From Ignavibacteria bacterium (GTDB lineage: Bacteria; Bacteroidota; Ignavibacteria; Kapaibacteriales; UBA2268), in the NCBI GenBank assembly GCA_016844745.1, contig JAERMQ010000006.1, positions 87,905 to 151,904 of the forward strand: DNA of 64,000 nucleotides. Direction: 5' to 3'. The notes beneath the pieces are model-generated. The model did not search any database and was not told the DNA's origin. It worked only from the letters and a program-made list of their open reading frames with translations. Shown here in pieces: positions 35,101 through 42,221 of the stretch. Position numbers and translations under genes: made by a program. The stretch's first letter is position 1. The number at the start of each line of letters is the position of its first letter.

Positions 35101-35771
35101 CTTCCATACCAGTACCAATTATTAGCTAATTTATTATATTGTTTTAATTTTATATTAATTTTTTCTGTTTTTTCCAGAAAATCCAAAGCCTTTTGGTATT
35201 CCCCCCAATAATAATATATCCTGCTAAAATATTTATATACTTCTGCGATTCCCTTTTCGTTATTGATTTTTTCATAATTTTTCAAAACTGTAAATAACAA
35301 TTTATATAGTTTATAAAATTCTCCTTCATGGGCATAAATCAATGCATAATAAAAACTTCCATCGGCTAATCCCTCCTTATCTCCAAATTCATTTAATAAT
35401 CTGATACCCATATTAATAAATTCTTTTGCTTCTTTAATATTTCCCGTAAATCTATGAATATTACCATACCTCAGAAGGGATAAACCTTCGTACTTTTTTA
35501 AATGATATTTCTTAGAGATTTCTAAAGCTCTCCGGGCATACATTTCGGATTTTTCTACCGATATTTCCATTTCCAGATATTCATCGGATTTTTTAAGTAA
35601 GTTTTCAATTTGTTGATAGATAATTGAATCGGTTTTTCCATCATTAACTTTTATATTTTGCTGCTGTAATTCCTGAAAACTTAATAAATGATTAGTATTT
35701 GTTGATAAAATCATTAACAAAAGGATGAAAAAAGCGGTACCTGAATATTGTGGAATTTTATACTTCTGCAT
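32109..35771 (-). CDS. Membrane-bound TPR-PAS sensor histidine kinase
   Basis: 1220 residues. A signal or first membrane segment is at about 11-32. TPR repeats at about 60-400 (YEGLSLLRYGNIHRFTGNIKEAKEF, DVYSKLANVFYIQKDLQNSLKYNLLAYQ) are expected to be periplasmic. A second membrane helix is at about 442-466 (IIISSLAIILLIVTILISIIYF). Three PAS domains follow at about 478-595, 625-740 and 770-890. HisKA carries His921 in VVSHEYRTPLSVI. HATPase at about 1085-1215 has N-box HIFSNLLSNAIKYSP, DNGMGIP and GTGLGLSIVKSAI. About 80 residues (945-1027) are inserted exactly at the turn between the two HisKA helices, encoded by tandem repeats and a palindrome. Its end is encoded by a heptamer repeat. Confidence 0.92.
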   Translation of the reverse strand: MQKYKIPQYSGTAFFILLLMILSTNTNHLLSFQELQQQNIKVNDGKTDSIIYQQIENLLKKSDEYLEMEISVEKSEMYARRALEISKKYHLKKYEGLSLLRYGNIHRFTGNIKEAKEFINMGIRLLNEFGDKEGLADGSFYYALIYAHEGEFYKLYKLLFTVLKNYEKINNEKGIAEVYKYFSRIYYYWGEYQKALDFLEKTEKINIKLKQYNKLANNWYWYGRIFLLLNEPKHVDEYLLKGFDLANKCNSNAMKSWFLIIKGDLFLKSPNPDMKLVLETYTQAAKLTENDSINTLKGDVYSKLANVFYIQKDLQNSLKYNLLAYQYRVELGFKDLIISSMLNIGTSYLRLKDLPNAISYFKKGISEALLVNNYELISRGYYLLAELYKEMNDYKNSYEYIRLYSLYKESLDADSKKSEISKMKVEFEEELAKSDLKIQNQQIIISSLAIILLIVTILISIIYFNFRTKLKYNRLLKINEEKYRLLVENQSDIIIKLDNTGRILYASPSFFKFFHIEIANQSNLNLLDYTLHDEQALIRTALNHLTIQQNHKYLEQRIIFDNQINWIAWTLSPSINLPENSLTIIGIGKNITELKIADDKLKALNETLEIKVTQRTAQLEESERNLQILLDTIPDIILLIQNGNIVYSNSTLTDILGYDIPELNSNQTIQDLIENMVSFFDLSLSIANSKFENEFSLKFENEVELYDFANNKKYIFARAVQFYYNSIPSYLLVLIDITDRKIAEEALKESRIQIQEDALQLAILNDKLTDSNIQLTNSHERLLTVLDGLTSLVLVSKRDTLDIIFCNEAYLNTFPGSSEKKCWETLFPSSSGECTYCLKFTDEKYISFGEISKWDYFNNNNGRWYQINERYIKWIDSSIVVLHIATDITEMKIIEEEVTRAYQREKELGELKSRFISVVSHEYRTPLSVIYSSSELLSSLFSKVLATSNEQSSIVHEQKSNVDEQKSNVDEQKSNVDEQKSNVDEQPSINTVYNSLTVNHLPEWNSGLRNPEFHSGTFTGEHLPVNIEERFRNHIYKIQVSIETLVSLIDDVLAIGRLEERQIPLEQTKIDVSAICNNITNEHKSTDKNNHIIKVHAPSQLMIKTDIKLFHHIFSNLLSNAIKYSPAYSDITIIVNSEKENVLIDVIDNGMGIPDEEISNILQPFFRCKNVGTISGTGLGLSIVKSAIDQLGGELNIETILNKGSKFSVKIPKSIVNGKW
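32692..32719. repeat. Two direct 14-bp repeats (ATGTTCACCGGTAA) inside the kinase gene
   Basis: Perfect copies lie at 32692-32705 and 32706-32719, followed by ATGTTC. The 14-base period is twice the 7-base unit of the intergenic arrays. They encode TFTGEHLPVNI in the HisKA insert. Confidence 0.85.
32725..32768. repeat. 44-bp perfect palindrome inside the histidine kinase gene
   Basis: The 22-base half begins CCTGAATGGAATTCAGGG and is followed directly by its reverse complement, with GGTTACGTAACC at the centre and no loop. It encodes PEWNSGLRNPEFHSG. It is flanked on one side by the 14-bp repeats and on the other by GGTAAATGGTTAACGGTTAATG, which resembles the intergenic heptamer arrays. Confidence 0.95.
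32818..32922. repeat. 21-bp tandem repeat, four perfect copies plus one degenerate
   Basis: Perfect copies at 32818, 32839, 32860 and 32881, and a degenerate one at 32902-32922. Each encodes the seven residues SNVDEQK. The 21-base period is three times seven and keeps the frame. It is part of the insert between the HisKA helices. Confidence 0.95.
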
Positions 35772-35913
35772 TATTGCACTGGCTTGAACCTTTCAATTAA
35801 AAATATTCAATTTTCATAAAATGATAAATCCGTTTAGCATAAAATAAGAAAATTTTTAATTAAGAAGCAAACAAAATGAAAAAATATATTCTTGTTTCTT
35901 ATTATTATGCATA

Positions 35914-36051
35914 CTAAGAGTCTGTGGAAAAACTAATTATATGGATGAATGTCATTCTGAACGAAGTGAAGAATCCAGTCCCAATGCCGCTTCTGGATTC
36001 TTCACTTCGTTCAGAATGACATTCTTCTTTACTTTTTCAACAGGCTCCTAA
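35914..36051. mobile_element. MITE-like element with terminal inverted repeats and internal hairpin
   Basis: The left end TAAGAGTCTGTGGAAAAACT and right end CTTTTTCAACAGGCTCCTAA are imperfect inverted repeats of about 20 bases. Between them lies a TGTCATTCTGA-family hairpin with perfect 31-base arms (35947-35977 and 35994-36024). No transposase is encoded, so it could be mobilised only in trans. The right end recurs at 28790-28808. The element fills part of the 320-bp gap between the kinase and the small membrane-protein gene. Confidence 0.6.
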
Positions 36052-36090
36052 ATAATTAATATATTATCTTTTTTTTAATTACAGGAAAAA

Positions 36091-36270
36091 TTAAATATTA
36101 AATTTTATTAAAATAAATAAAAGAAATAAAATAAAAAACAACAATAATACAAAGGTAAATTTAAAGATTTTTTTCAAAATTGAAATAATAAAAATAATAA
36201 TAATAATTATTCCGATTATAATATAAGGGATTGGTAGGGATTTGATATATTCGAAAATGTTTTGCAACAA
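36091..36270 (-). CDS. Small two-helix membrane protein (probable)
   Basis: A 59-residue frame starting at TTG (36270), nine bases after the TonB-like gene stop. It encodes LLQNIFEYIKSLPIPYI followed by a long Ile-rich membrane helix, a short basic loop (ILKKIFKF) and a second Leu/Phe helix ending LFILIKFNI. There is no in-frame ATG and no clear ribosome-binding site, so translational coupling to the TonB gene is presumed. The amphipathic start, basic loop and two clean hydrophobic spans favour a real protein over chance AT-rich sequence, but this is uncertain. No family was recognised. Confidence 0.4.
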   Translation of the reverse strand: MLQNIFEYIKSLPIPYIIIGIIIIIIFIISILKKIFKFTFVLLLFFILFLLFILIKFNI

Positions 36271-36279
36271 TTATTCAGG

Positions 36280-37056
36280 TTAACTCAATTTAAAAGTAAA
36301 AGTAATAATTCCCACCATCTCAATATTATCTTTTAACGGATTGAATCGCCATTGCCTAAGCGCTTCCATGGCTGCCCTTTCCAATGAAGGGTCGCCTCGT
36401 TGAATTGGAAGCATTTTGCCGACAGTCCCATCTGAAAAAACTGTAAACCTGATTTTAATTTGTGCTGATTTATCTACACCAGGAGGGAATTGAGGAAGTT
36501 TTTTTTGCAATACGGTCCTGTTACCGCCGCCGCCCCATTCGATGTCTCCAAGCCCCAAACCTTTTCCGGCGCCTGTGCCTTTAGAGCCTAATCCAAAACC
36601 GCTATTATCTCCCGAAGGTGAACCAATATTTCTATTGGATGTCCCGGAATTTTGTTCAATTTTCGAATCGGATAAAAGCCTGTCTTTGGGGATAAATGCC
36701 GAAGCCTGGTCTATATCATTGACTGATGCATCCTTTTGATATTTGGTTCGGGCTGACACTTCGGCATTGGATAAATCAGTCTGAGGATTTTTACCTTGCA
36801 ATAGATGGCCTTCGGAGGAGAGGTTGCCCCTGCTAACGCCTGTTCCATCGCCGTCTCCAAATGATAAATTAATTACGGGTATTGTATTGACTATTTGAAC
36901 ATGCTCCTGAAGGGGTTCAAAGTAAATGACCGATGATATCAGCAATAAAAGTGATGTTATGATTAAAGCGAAAAAAAATCCACGGGCTGTATTAGGGTCC
37001 CAGGGAACTTTTATTTGTAAAGAAGACGGAGTCTCGTGTCTGGAAGACACAAACAT
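36280..37056 (-). CDS. TonB family energy-transducing protein
   Basis: 258 residues with the TonB layout: cytoplasmic N-terminus, one membrane helix at about 26-46 (GFFFALIITSLLLLISSVIYF), a long glycine/serine-rich periplasmic stretch, and a C-terminal TonB domain at about 180-258 (QIKIRFTVFSDGTVGKMLPIQRGDPSLERAAMEALRQWRFNPLKD). It would couple the proton-motive force to outer-membrane transport. The spacer is low in the proline/lysine usual for TonB. Start: ATG with AGGGGG upstream. It lies in the same direction as, and downstream of, the SPOR and outer-membrane protein genes, separated by a heptamer array. ExbB/ExbD are not in view. Confidence 0.88.
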   Translation of the reverse strand: MFVSSRHETPSSLQIKVPWDPNTARGFFFALIITSLLLLISSVIYFEPLQEHVQIVNTIPVINLSFGDGDGTGVSRGNLSSEGHLLQGKNPQTDLSNAEVSARTKYQKDASVNDIDQASAFIPKDRLLSDSKIEQNSGTSNRNIGSPSGDNSGFGLGSKGTGAGKGLGLGDIEWGGGGNRTVLQKKLPQFPPGVDKSAQIKIRFTVFSDGTVGKMLPIQRGDPSLERAAMEALRQWRFNPLKDNIEMVGIITFTFKLS

Positions 37057-37078
37057 AATTTTACCCCCTTAATTTAAT

Positions 37079-37328
37079 GGTCAATGGTCAATGGTCAATG
37101 GTCAATGGTCAATGGTCAATGGTCAATGGTCAATGGTCAATGGTCAATGGTCAATGGTCAAGTCAATGGTCAATGGTCAATGAAAAATTGTCTGAACCAT
37201 GATTTATAGGATTAAAGGATTATAAGATTTATACCCTTTAATTAATAATTAGTAATTAGTAATTTTTTTCCATTAACCATTAACCATTAACCATTAACCA
37301 TTAACAATTGACCATTAACAATTGACCA
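37079..37328. repeat. Two opposed heptamer arrays around a GTCTGAACC...GGATT element
   Basis: 37079-37181 is about 14 GGTCAAT units with one short unit. 37187-37235 carries TGTCTGAACCATGATTTATA and GGATTAAAGGATT. 37271-37328 is an array in the opposite sense (ACCATTA units) that ends exactly at the stop codon of the SPOR gene (37329). The gap holds no gene. Confidence 0.9.
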
Positions 37329-38831
37329 TTATTTAACTCTGTCAATCCAACTTTGGGGGAACCCGAATTTAAGTGCTGCAAGTCTGGCTTCGTCTCTGGA
37401 CTTAAATGAACCGAAACGAACTCTGTACCAAATCTTATCACGTATGGTTTGCGAGGTAATAAATCCACTCGCAACATTCTTCGCATTTAGCTTTCCAAGC
37501 CATTCTTCGGCATCTTTTTTGGATGGTGAAGAATAAATCTGTACGGCATAAACACCTTCCCCCTCGTCAAGGGACGATAGCTTATTGCTTTTATTTTCTT
37601 TATAATTTCTTTCTGATTTTAAAGGGTTTCTATATTTTCGGTTTTCAACAGGATTTCTATAAAACTCCGGAGAATGGTCGAAGGCTATTGACTGAGGCAC
37701 TCCAACTGCCGATGTATCTTTAGTTAGTAGAGGTTCGGTTTTAGTAATACTATCATGAGAGCCAATATCTAAAGGTTTATGCTCGATTATGTCAGTATTT
37801 TGATGTTTACCTAATATGTCATCGAAATTTTCCGGTACCTTCTTAAGCCCACTCATAGCATTAGATACATTGATATAAGTAAACGCTAACAGACCAGTTA
37901 ACTTGTTATAATTATTTACAATATTAAAGGCACAAAATCCCAAAAATGAAAGTAATACTAATGATGCGGCAATTCTTGCCATCCAGTATCCAATGACCTT
38001 GAATGGAAACCTGTTCTTTTCACGAGGTTCTTTGATAGGCTTTATCTTTGGTTCTTTTTTCTTCGCTGATTTTTTCTCTGTTTTGGAATCATCTAATGGT
38101 TGAAGTCCGTATGTAGAAGGTCTCTCGGCATCGATATCGGAAAAATTGATAATTTCACCATCATCGGAAATGTCTTCGGGCATTTCTTCTTCTGTTTCGT
38201 CATAAACCTGTTGTTTTGGTTGAGTTTTATCTATTTCTTCTTTATATTTTTTCGACCTTGTAATTTCTTCTTCAAGAAGTTCCTTCAAAGCATTATCTAA
38301 AGGTAGTGATACGGGAGTTGCCAATACAACGGGTTCTTCGCCAATAAGGGGAACATCCTCCTCAAAGAAATCTTCTTCAGAGAATTCATCCTCAATAGGT
38401 ATATTTTCCTTTTGTTCAAATAAATCCCAAATTGAAGCTGTCTCTTCTTTGGTAGGTTCAGGCTTTTCTTCTTTTTTAGGTTTTGGCTTTGCAACGGGTT
38501 TTGGAGTAGGAGGTTGGTCAATTAGAGGAATATCTTCTTCATCATCGGCTCCATATTCAGGAATATTCTCTTCATCCTCATCAAAGAAATCTTCATCTGG
38601 CTCATTTTGTACAGTTGGCTCTTTTTCTTCAATTTTATCAACTTTTTTTACCTGTTCCGGAATATTAATAATTTGCTTAGGTTCTTCTTCATTGAATTCA
38701 ATTCCGAAATCAGCCAGCATACCAGGGTATTCGGGCATATTCTCGATTTCAAATGAATCGTCGTCCTGAGTACCGGGTTGAAAACCGGTATTTTCCTCAT
38801 CACGTAAAATATTACTGTCTAAAAGAGGCAT
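37329..38831 (-). CDS. SPOR-domain membrane protein with long acidic N-terminus
   Basis: 500 residues. Residues 1-280 are very acidic and low-complexity (DEDEENIPEYGADDEEDIPL, EEDFFEEDVPLIGEEP), with a Lys/Pro stretch. A basic patch (KKKEPKIKPIKEPREKNRF) precedes a membrane helix at about 291-312. The C-terminal 75 residues are a SPOR domain (GVYAVQIYSSPSKKDAEEWLGKLNAKNVASGF...YRVRFGSFKSRDEARLAALKFG), which binds denuded glycan strands of peptidoglycan at division sites. The start ATG has AAGG upstream. It begins nine bases after the upstream outer-membrane protein gene, so the two form an operon. The acidic cytoplasmic half is unusual in size. Confidence 0.88.
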   Translation of the reverse strand: MPLLDSNILRDEENTGFQPGTQDDDSFEIENMPEYPGMLADFGIEFNEEEPKQIINIPEQVKKVDKIEEKEPTVQNEPDEDFFDEDEENIPEYGADDEEDIPLIDQPPTPKPVAKPKPKKEEKPEPTKEETASIWDLFEQKENIPIEDEFSEEDFFEEDVPLIGEEPVVLATPVSLPLDNALKELLEEEITRSKKYKEEIDKTQPKQQVYDETEEEMPEDISDDGEIINFSDIDAERPSTYGLQPLDDSKTEKKSAKKKEPKIKPIKEPREKNRFPFKVIGYWMARIAASLVLLSFLGFCAFNIVNNYNKLTGLLAFTYINVSNAMSGLKKVPENFDDILGKHQNTDIIEHKPLDIGSHDSITKTEPLLTKDTSAVGVPQSIAFDHSPEFYRNPVENRKYRNPLKSERNYKENKSNKLSSLDEGEGVYAVQIYSSPSKKDAEEWLGKLNAKNVASGFITSQTIRDKIWYRVRFGSFKSRDEARLAALKFGFPQSWIDRVK

Positions 38832-38840
38832 AAATCCTTT

Positions 38841-40466
38841 TTAAAATTGCCAGATAGCTCCGAGCGTCATAAACAGGTTCCGCTCTTTATATCCGTTCCA
38901 AATTACTATATCTGAATTTGTTAAATTGTCAAATTTTAAATATGCCGTTAAATCTTTACGAAATCCATACTCAATGCCGGCTGAAACATTGAGAAACCCA
39001 CCAATTACTATTTTATTTTCCATATCTGCATATCTGTTTCCTGTAAACTTTAACCCAATATTTGTGCCAATATTGTAATCCCATTTATGTTTGTAATCAA
39101 TAGTTAAATTTACAGGTGAAATTGATGGCAATAATTTTGCATCACCTGTACTTTGGTCCCAATAAATGAAATCAGCCGAAAAAGATATAATATCTTCATT
39201 TGTTATATATTTGTACCCTTCTAATAACACATCGAACAATAGTGCATTTTTATTGAAAATAGTAAACGATAATGAATCTGATAAGGCAATAATCGGATAA
39301 TCGCTTACAACACGCAACCTAACGGCTCCCGAGTATTGCGATGTTTCATTGGGATGATAATCAATAGTACCTTTTAAATCTACTTTTTGGTAGGCGAAAT
39401 CTATTATGGCATCTCCTTTTAAATAAGGATTGTATCGGATGAAGTTCTCTAAACTTGAATTTTCTAGTCCGCTCCTGAAATTGGTTCGCATCGTAAAATT
39501 CTTATCAATCGGTATTAGGGAGGAAGCATCTATTATTACTCCAAAATTGGATTTGCTAGAACCCTGGGATGATTGAATTCCTAATTTAAATTTATATATA
39601 ATATCACCTGCAGAGTATTTCCCTTTTGCAGCAACCTGGGCAAAATATATTGAGTTGCTATTTAATGCGCCAACCTTCAGGAAGCAATCCGAACCTATAA
39701 TAATACTTTGATTAATTCGATTTCTTTCAAAAGAATATGTCACTAAATTATCTATATTTAGCCAACCATTGAAATAATTTTCGTGACCACTACTTAATGC
39801 TCCGTTTATTTGTGTTGTCCGAAATGAAGAGCCGGTTTGAAAAGAAGCTCCTTCGAAATTGCCCTCAGATTCTATAAAGGCTGAAAGAAATACATTATTT
39901 CTTCTCGGAAATCCAGGATTTGCAAATTGTGCAAAATTGTTATTTGAAAAATTTAGCCCTGAGCGTGTTTTACTGCCTCCGAAAATCCAGAATTTTTCCG
40001 GTGCAAGATAATCACTAAATAAACTCAGATTCAATTTGTTAAAATCCGAACCTATTATATGCCCATCCGAGGATTCCAGACCTCCTCCTGCATAAAACAA
40101 ATATTCTTTGTAATAATAGCTCCAACCGCCTTCAAGCTTAGGTGTTAAATATCTTCCCAATTCACCTTTAAAGTGACCTGTATTTATCTCACTTCGTGTT
40201 ACACCCGAAGGCAGCGAATCGAGTGGCAGCAAAAGAGATTGTTGTTTTTCCAAAGGATTTATTGAATCCAGTTCTGCCTTAGTAAGTTGAGCAGGTTTCT
40301 TAGGTAACTGCTTAACGCCTGAACCTATGTTTAAGTTTTCAACACCTTCAATAATAAAGTTCGGTAACTCGATTGGTTTGGTTTTTTGCTCATCCTGAGC
40401 TTCAACGCTAATGCGAGCACATAAAGCGAGTAAATATAAAATCCATATTTTTTTTCTTAACGGCAT
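38841..40466 (-). CDS. Outer-membrane beta-barrel protein, TonB-dependent-receptor-like
   Basis: 541 residues from the ATG at 40466, with GGGA upstream. A frame extension to 40517 would put 17 residues ahead of the signal peptide LRKKIWILYLLALCARISVEAQ. After a short periplasmic part (IELPNFIIEGVENLNIGSG), the rest has strand-like segments of outer-membrane barrels (LEGGWSYYYKEYLFYAGGGLES, FWIFGGSKTRSGLNF, YNIGTNIGLKFTGNRY), ending in a terminal aromatic residue (MTLGAIWQF). No plug domain was identified. It is first in an operon with SPOR and TonB-like proteins, so a role as a TonB-linked envelope protein is inferred. Confidence 0.75.
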   Translation of the reverse strand: MPLRKKIWILYLLALCARISVEAQDEQKTKPIELPNFIIEGVENLNIGSGVKQLPKKPAQLTKAELDSINPLEKQQSLLLPLDSLPSGVTRSEINTGHFKGELGRYLTPKLEGGWSYYYKEYLFYAGGGLESSDGHIIGSDFNKLNLSLFSDYLAPEKFWIFGGSKTRSGLNFSNNNFAQFANPGFPRRNNVFLSAFIESEGNFEGASFQTGSSFRTTQINGALSSGHENYFNGWLNIDNLVTYSFERNRINQSIIIGSDCFLKVGALNSNSIYFAQVAAKGKYSAGDIIYKFKLGIQSSQGSSKSNFGVIIDASSLIPIDKNFTMRTNFRSGLENSSLENFIRYNPYLKGDAIIDFAYQKVDLKGTIDYHPNETSQYSGAVRLRVVSDYPIIALSDSLSFTIFNKNALLFDVLLEGYKYITNEDIISFSADFIYWDQSTGDAKLLPSISPVNLTIDYKHKWDYNIGTNIGLKFTGNRYADMENKIVIGGFLNVSAGIEYGFRKDLTAYLKFDNLTNSDIVIWNGYKERNLFMTLGAIWQF

Positions 40467-40549
40467 TTGATCCCGCTTATTATTCAAGATTGCAAATTTA
40501 TAAACTTTAAAGGACATTATAAAACAATTTATTCATAGGGTTTAGGATT

Positions 40550-40605
40550 TTGGGTATTGGGTATTGGGTATTGGGTATTGGGTATTGGGTATTGGGTATT
40601 GGGTA
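40550..40605. repeat. Heptamer tandem array (TTGGGTA)8
   Basis: Eight exact 7-base units upstream of the outer-membrane protein gene. In frame it would encode [13 protein letters not shown], a known artefact, and it should not be annotated as protein. Confidence 0.95.
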
Positions 40606-40623
40606 GAGTTTAGGGAATTAAGT

Positions 40624-40750
40624 ACCCCAGACCCCAGACCCCAGACCCCAGTTCCCAGACCCCAGTTCCCAGACCCCAGTTCCCAGACCCCAGTTCCCAG
40701 ACCCCAGTTCCCAGACCAGTTCCCAGACCCCAGTTCCCAGACCCCAGACC
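40624..40750. repeat. Heptamer tandem array of CCCCAGA / CCCCAGT / TCCCAGA units
   Basis: About 18 heptamers, largely alternating to give a 14-base period CCCCAGTTCCCAGA. On the minus strand the array starts at the base after the TAG stop of the decarboxylase gene (40751-40753), reading GGTCTGGGGTCTGGG. Confidence 0.95.
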
Positions 40751-41689
40751 CTATTGCGCTATTTTGGCTTTAAAATATTCAATAGTTTTCATTAATCCTT
40801 CTCGTCGTTCTATTATGGGTTCCCATCCTAAGAATTTTTGCGCTTTGGTTATATCCGGTTGACGTACTTTAGGGTCGTCTTCGGGCAATTCCCTGAAAAC
40901 AATTTCACTATTCGAACCGAGTAGAACTTTTATTTCCAATGCAAGTTCTAACATTGAAAGTTCATTGGGATTACCTATATTAATCGGTTCATTTATATCC
41001 GAAAGCAAAAGCCGCCTGATACCTTCAATTAAATCATCGACATAGCAAACCGAGCGTGTCTGCTTTCCATCACCGAAAACAGTCATCGGTTCGCCTGCAA
41101 TAGCCTGGGAAACAAATGCCGGAATTGCCCTGCCATCGTTCAATCTCATACGTGGTCCGAATGTATTAAATATCCTGACAATCCGTGTATCAACACCATG
41201 ATACCGGTGATAAGCCATAGTCATTGCTTCGGCGAACCTTTTTGCTTCGTCGTAAACTCCACGAAAACCGACACAATTAACATTTCCCCAATATTCCTCC
41301 TGTTGCGGATGTATCATCGGGTCGCCGTAAACTTCGGATGTACTCGCTAATAGAAATCTTGCATTTTTAGCTTTTGCCAATCCAAGTGTTTTATGAGTTC
41401 CGAGCGAACCTACTTTTAAAGTCTGGATTGGTAGTTTCAAATAATCTATCGGGGAAGCGGGTGAAGCGAAATGCAGGATATAATCTAACTTGCCGTCAAC
41501 ATATACGTAGTTTGTAACATCATGATGGATAAATGTAAATTTCGGATTACCGAACAAATGTGAGATATTATCAGGCGAACCCGTAATAAAATTATCCATG
41601 CAAATTACATCATCACCTTCTGCTATAAACCTGTCGCATAAATGCGACCCAAGGAATCCTGCACCGCCCGTAATTAGAATTCTTGCCAT
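40751..41689 (-). CDS. UDP-glucuronate decarboxylase (UDP-xylose synthase), SDR family
   Basis: 312 residues, the usual size for bacterial UXS. N-terminal NAD-binding [27 protein letters not shown], then [26 protein letters not shown], the catalytic Ser/Thr in [10 protein letters not shown], and YxxxK as Tyr146/Lys150 ([15 protein letters not shown]). [20 protein letters not shown] is also typical of UXS rather than 4-epimerases. It converts UDP-glucuronate to UDP-xylose and CO2 in the cytoplasm, using the product of the UDP-glucose dehydrogenase encoded about 10 kb away. Its stop is immediately followed by a heptamer array. Confidence 0.93.
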   Translation of the reverse strand: MARILITGGAGFLGSHLCDRFIAEGDDVICMDNFITGSPDNISHLFGNPKFTFIHHDVTNYVYVDGKLDYILHFASPASPIDYLKLPIQTLKVGSLGTHKTLGLAKAKNARFLLASTSEVYGDPMIHPQQEEYWGNVNCVGFRGVYDEAKRFAEAMTMAYHRYHGVDTRIVRIFNTFGPRMRLNDGRAIPAFVSQAIAGEPMTVFGDGKQTRSVCYVDDLIEGIRRLLLSDINEPINIGNPNELSMLELALEIKVLLGSNSEIVFRELPEDDPKVRQPDITKAQKFLGWEPIIERREGLMKTIEYFKAKIAQ

Positions 41690-41773
41690 TTCTTCTTTCT
41701 TTTATGAACATTTATTGAATTACAAATTTATGAAATAATATCTTATGAAACTTCTGAAAAATAAGAGAGGTTG

Positions 41774-41884
41774 TCATTCCTGCGAAGGAAGAAATCCCCC
41801 CTACCCCGGTTTGAGAAGTAGAACATAGAAGAAGAAGTAGGAGTAAATTCCCCATTAGAAAAAGGGGGGTAGGGGGGATTTCTC
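41774..41884. repeat. C-run/G-run hairpin with a half TTCCTGCGAA element
   Basis: GAAATCCCCCCTACCCC (41791-41807) pairs imperfectly with GGGGTAGGGGGGATTTC (to about 41883), enclosing about 60 bases. The left edge has GTCATTCCTGCGAAGG from another repeat family. It is related to the perfect hairpin at 411-502. Confidence 0.75.
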
Positions 41885-42221
41885 TGTCATTGCATATTTT
41901 TATTAATTCCTTTATTTTCGAGTTCAGAATGACATTTCACAATTATTCATAATTTTCACACAGTCTCATTTGCAGAATGACATACTCCTCATTTGTACAT
42001 TTTCAAAAGAGCGTTATATGAGTATTTGTAATAATAATAAATAATTACAAAAATTTAATTTTTAAATACGATATAAATTATTATATTTTAGTAATTAAAT
42101 GAATTTATAGCTTGGTATAAGAACGAAACGAAGTAAGAGTAAAAATAAAGAATAGTTTAGAAAGATGAAATAAACCGCCTGAACAAAGAGCGGAAGACGA
42201 TTAATTAAAAAACACACTCCT
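41885..42221. other. Non-coding gap before the activase gene
   Basis: AT-rich sequence with short repeat fragments (GAATGACATTTC at about 41927, GAATGACATACTCC at about 41976). No ORF, tRNA or clear promoter was recognised. The purine-rich stretch 42120-42200 lies directly upstream of the GTG start and may be a leader. Confidence 0.5.

Noticed and set aside
40467..40517. 17-residue extension of the outer-membrane protein
   Set aside because: It places residues ahead of a normal signal peptide; the ATG at 40466 has GGGA upstream.
40564..40773. ORF encoding [11 protein letters not shown] and PDPRPQ repeats
   Set aside because: It is translation of two heptamer arrays; such ORFs are artefacts.
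41885..42221. Possible structured leader RNA or tRNA before the activase gene
   Set aside because: No cloverleaf or known riboswitch motif could be recognised in the sequence.
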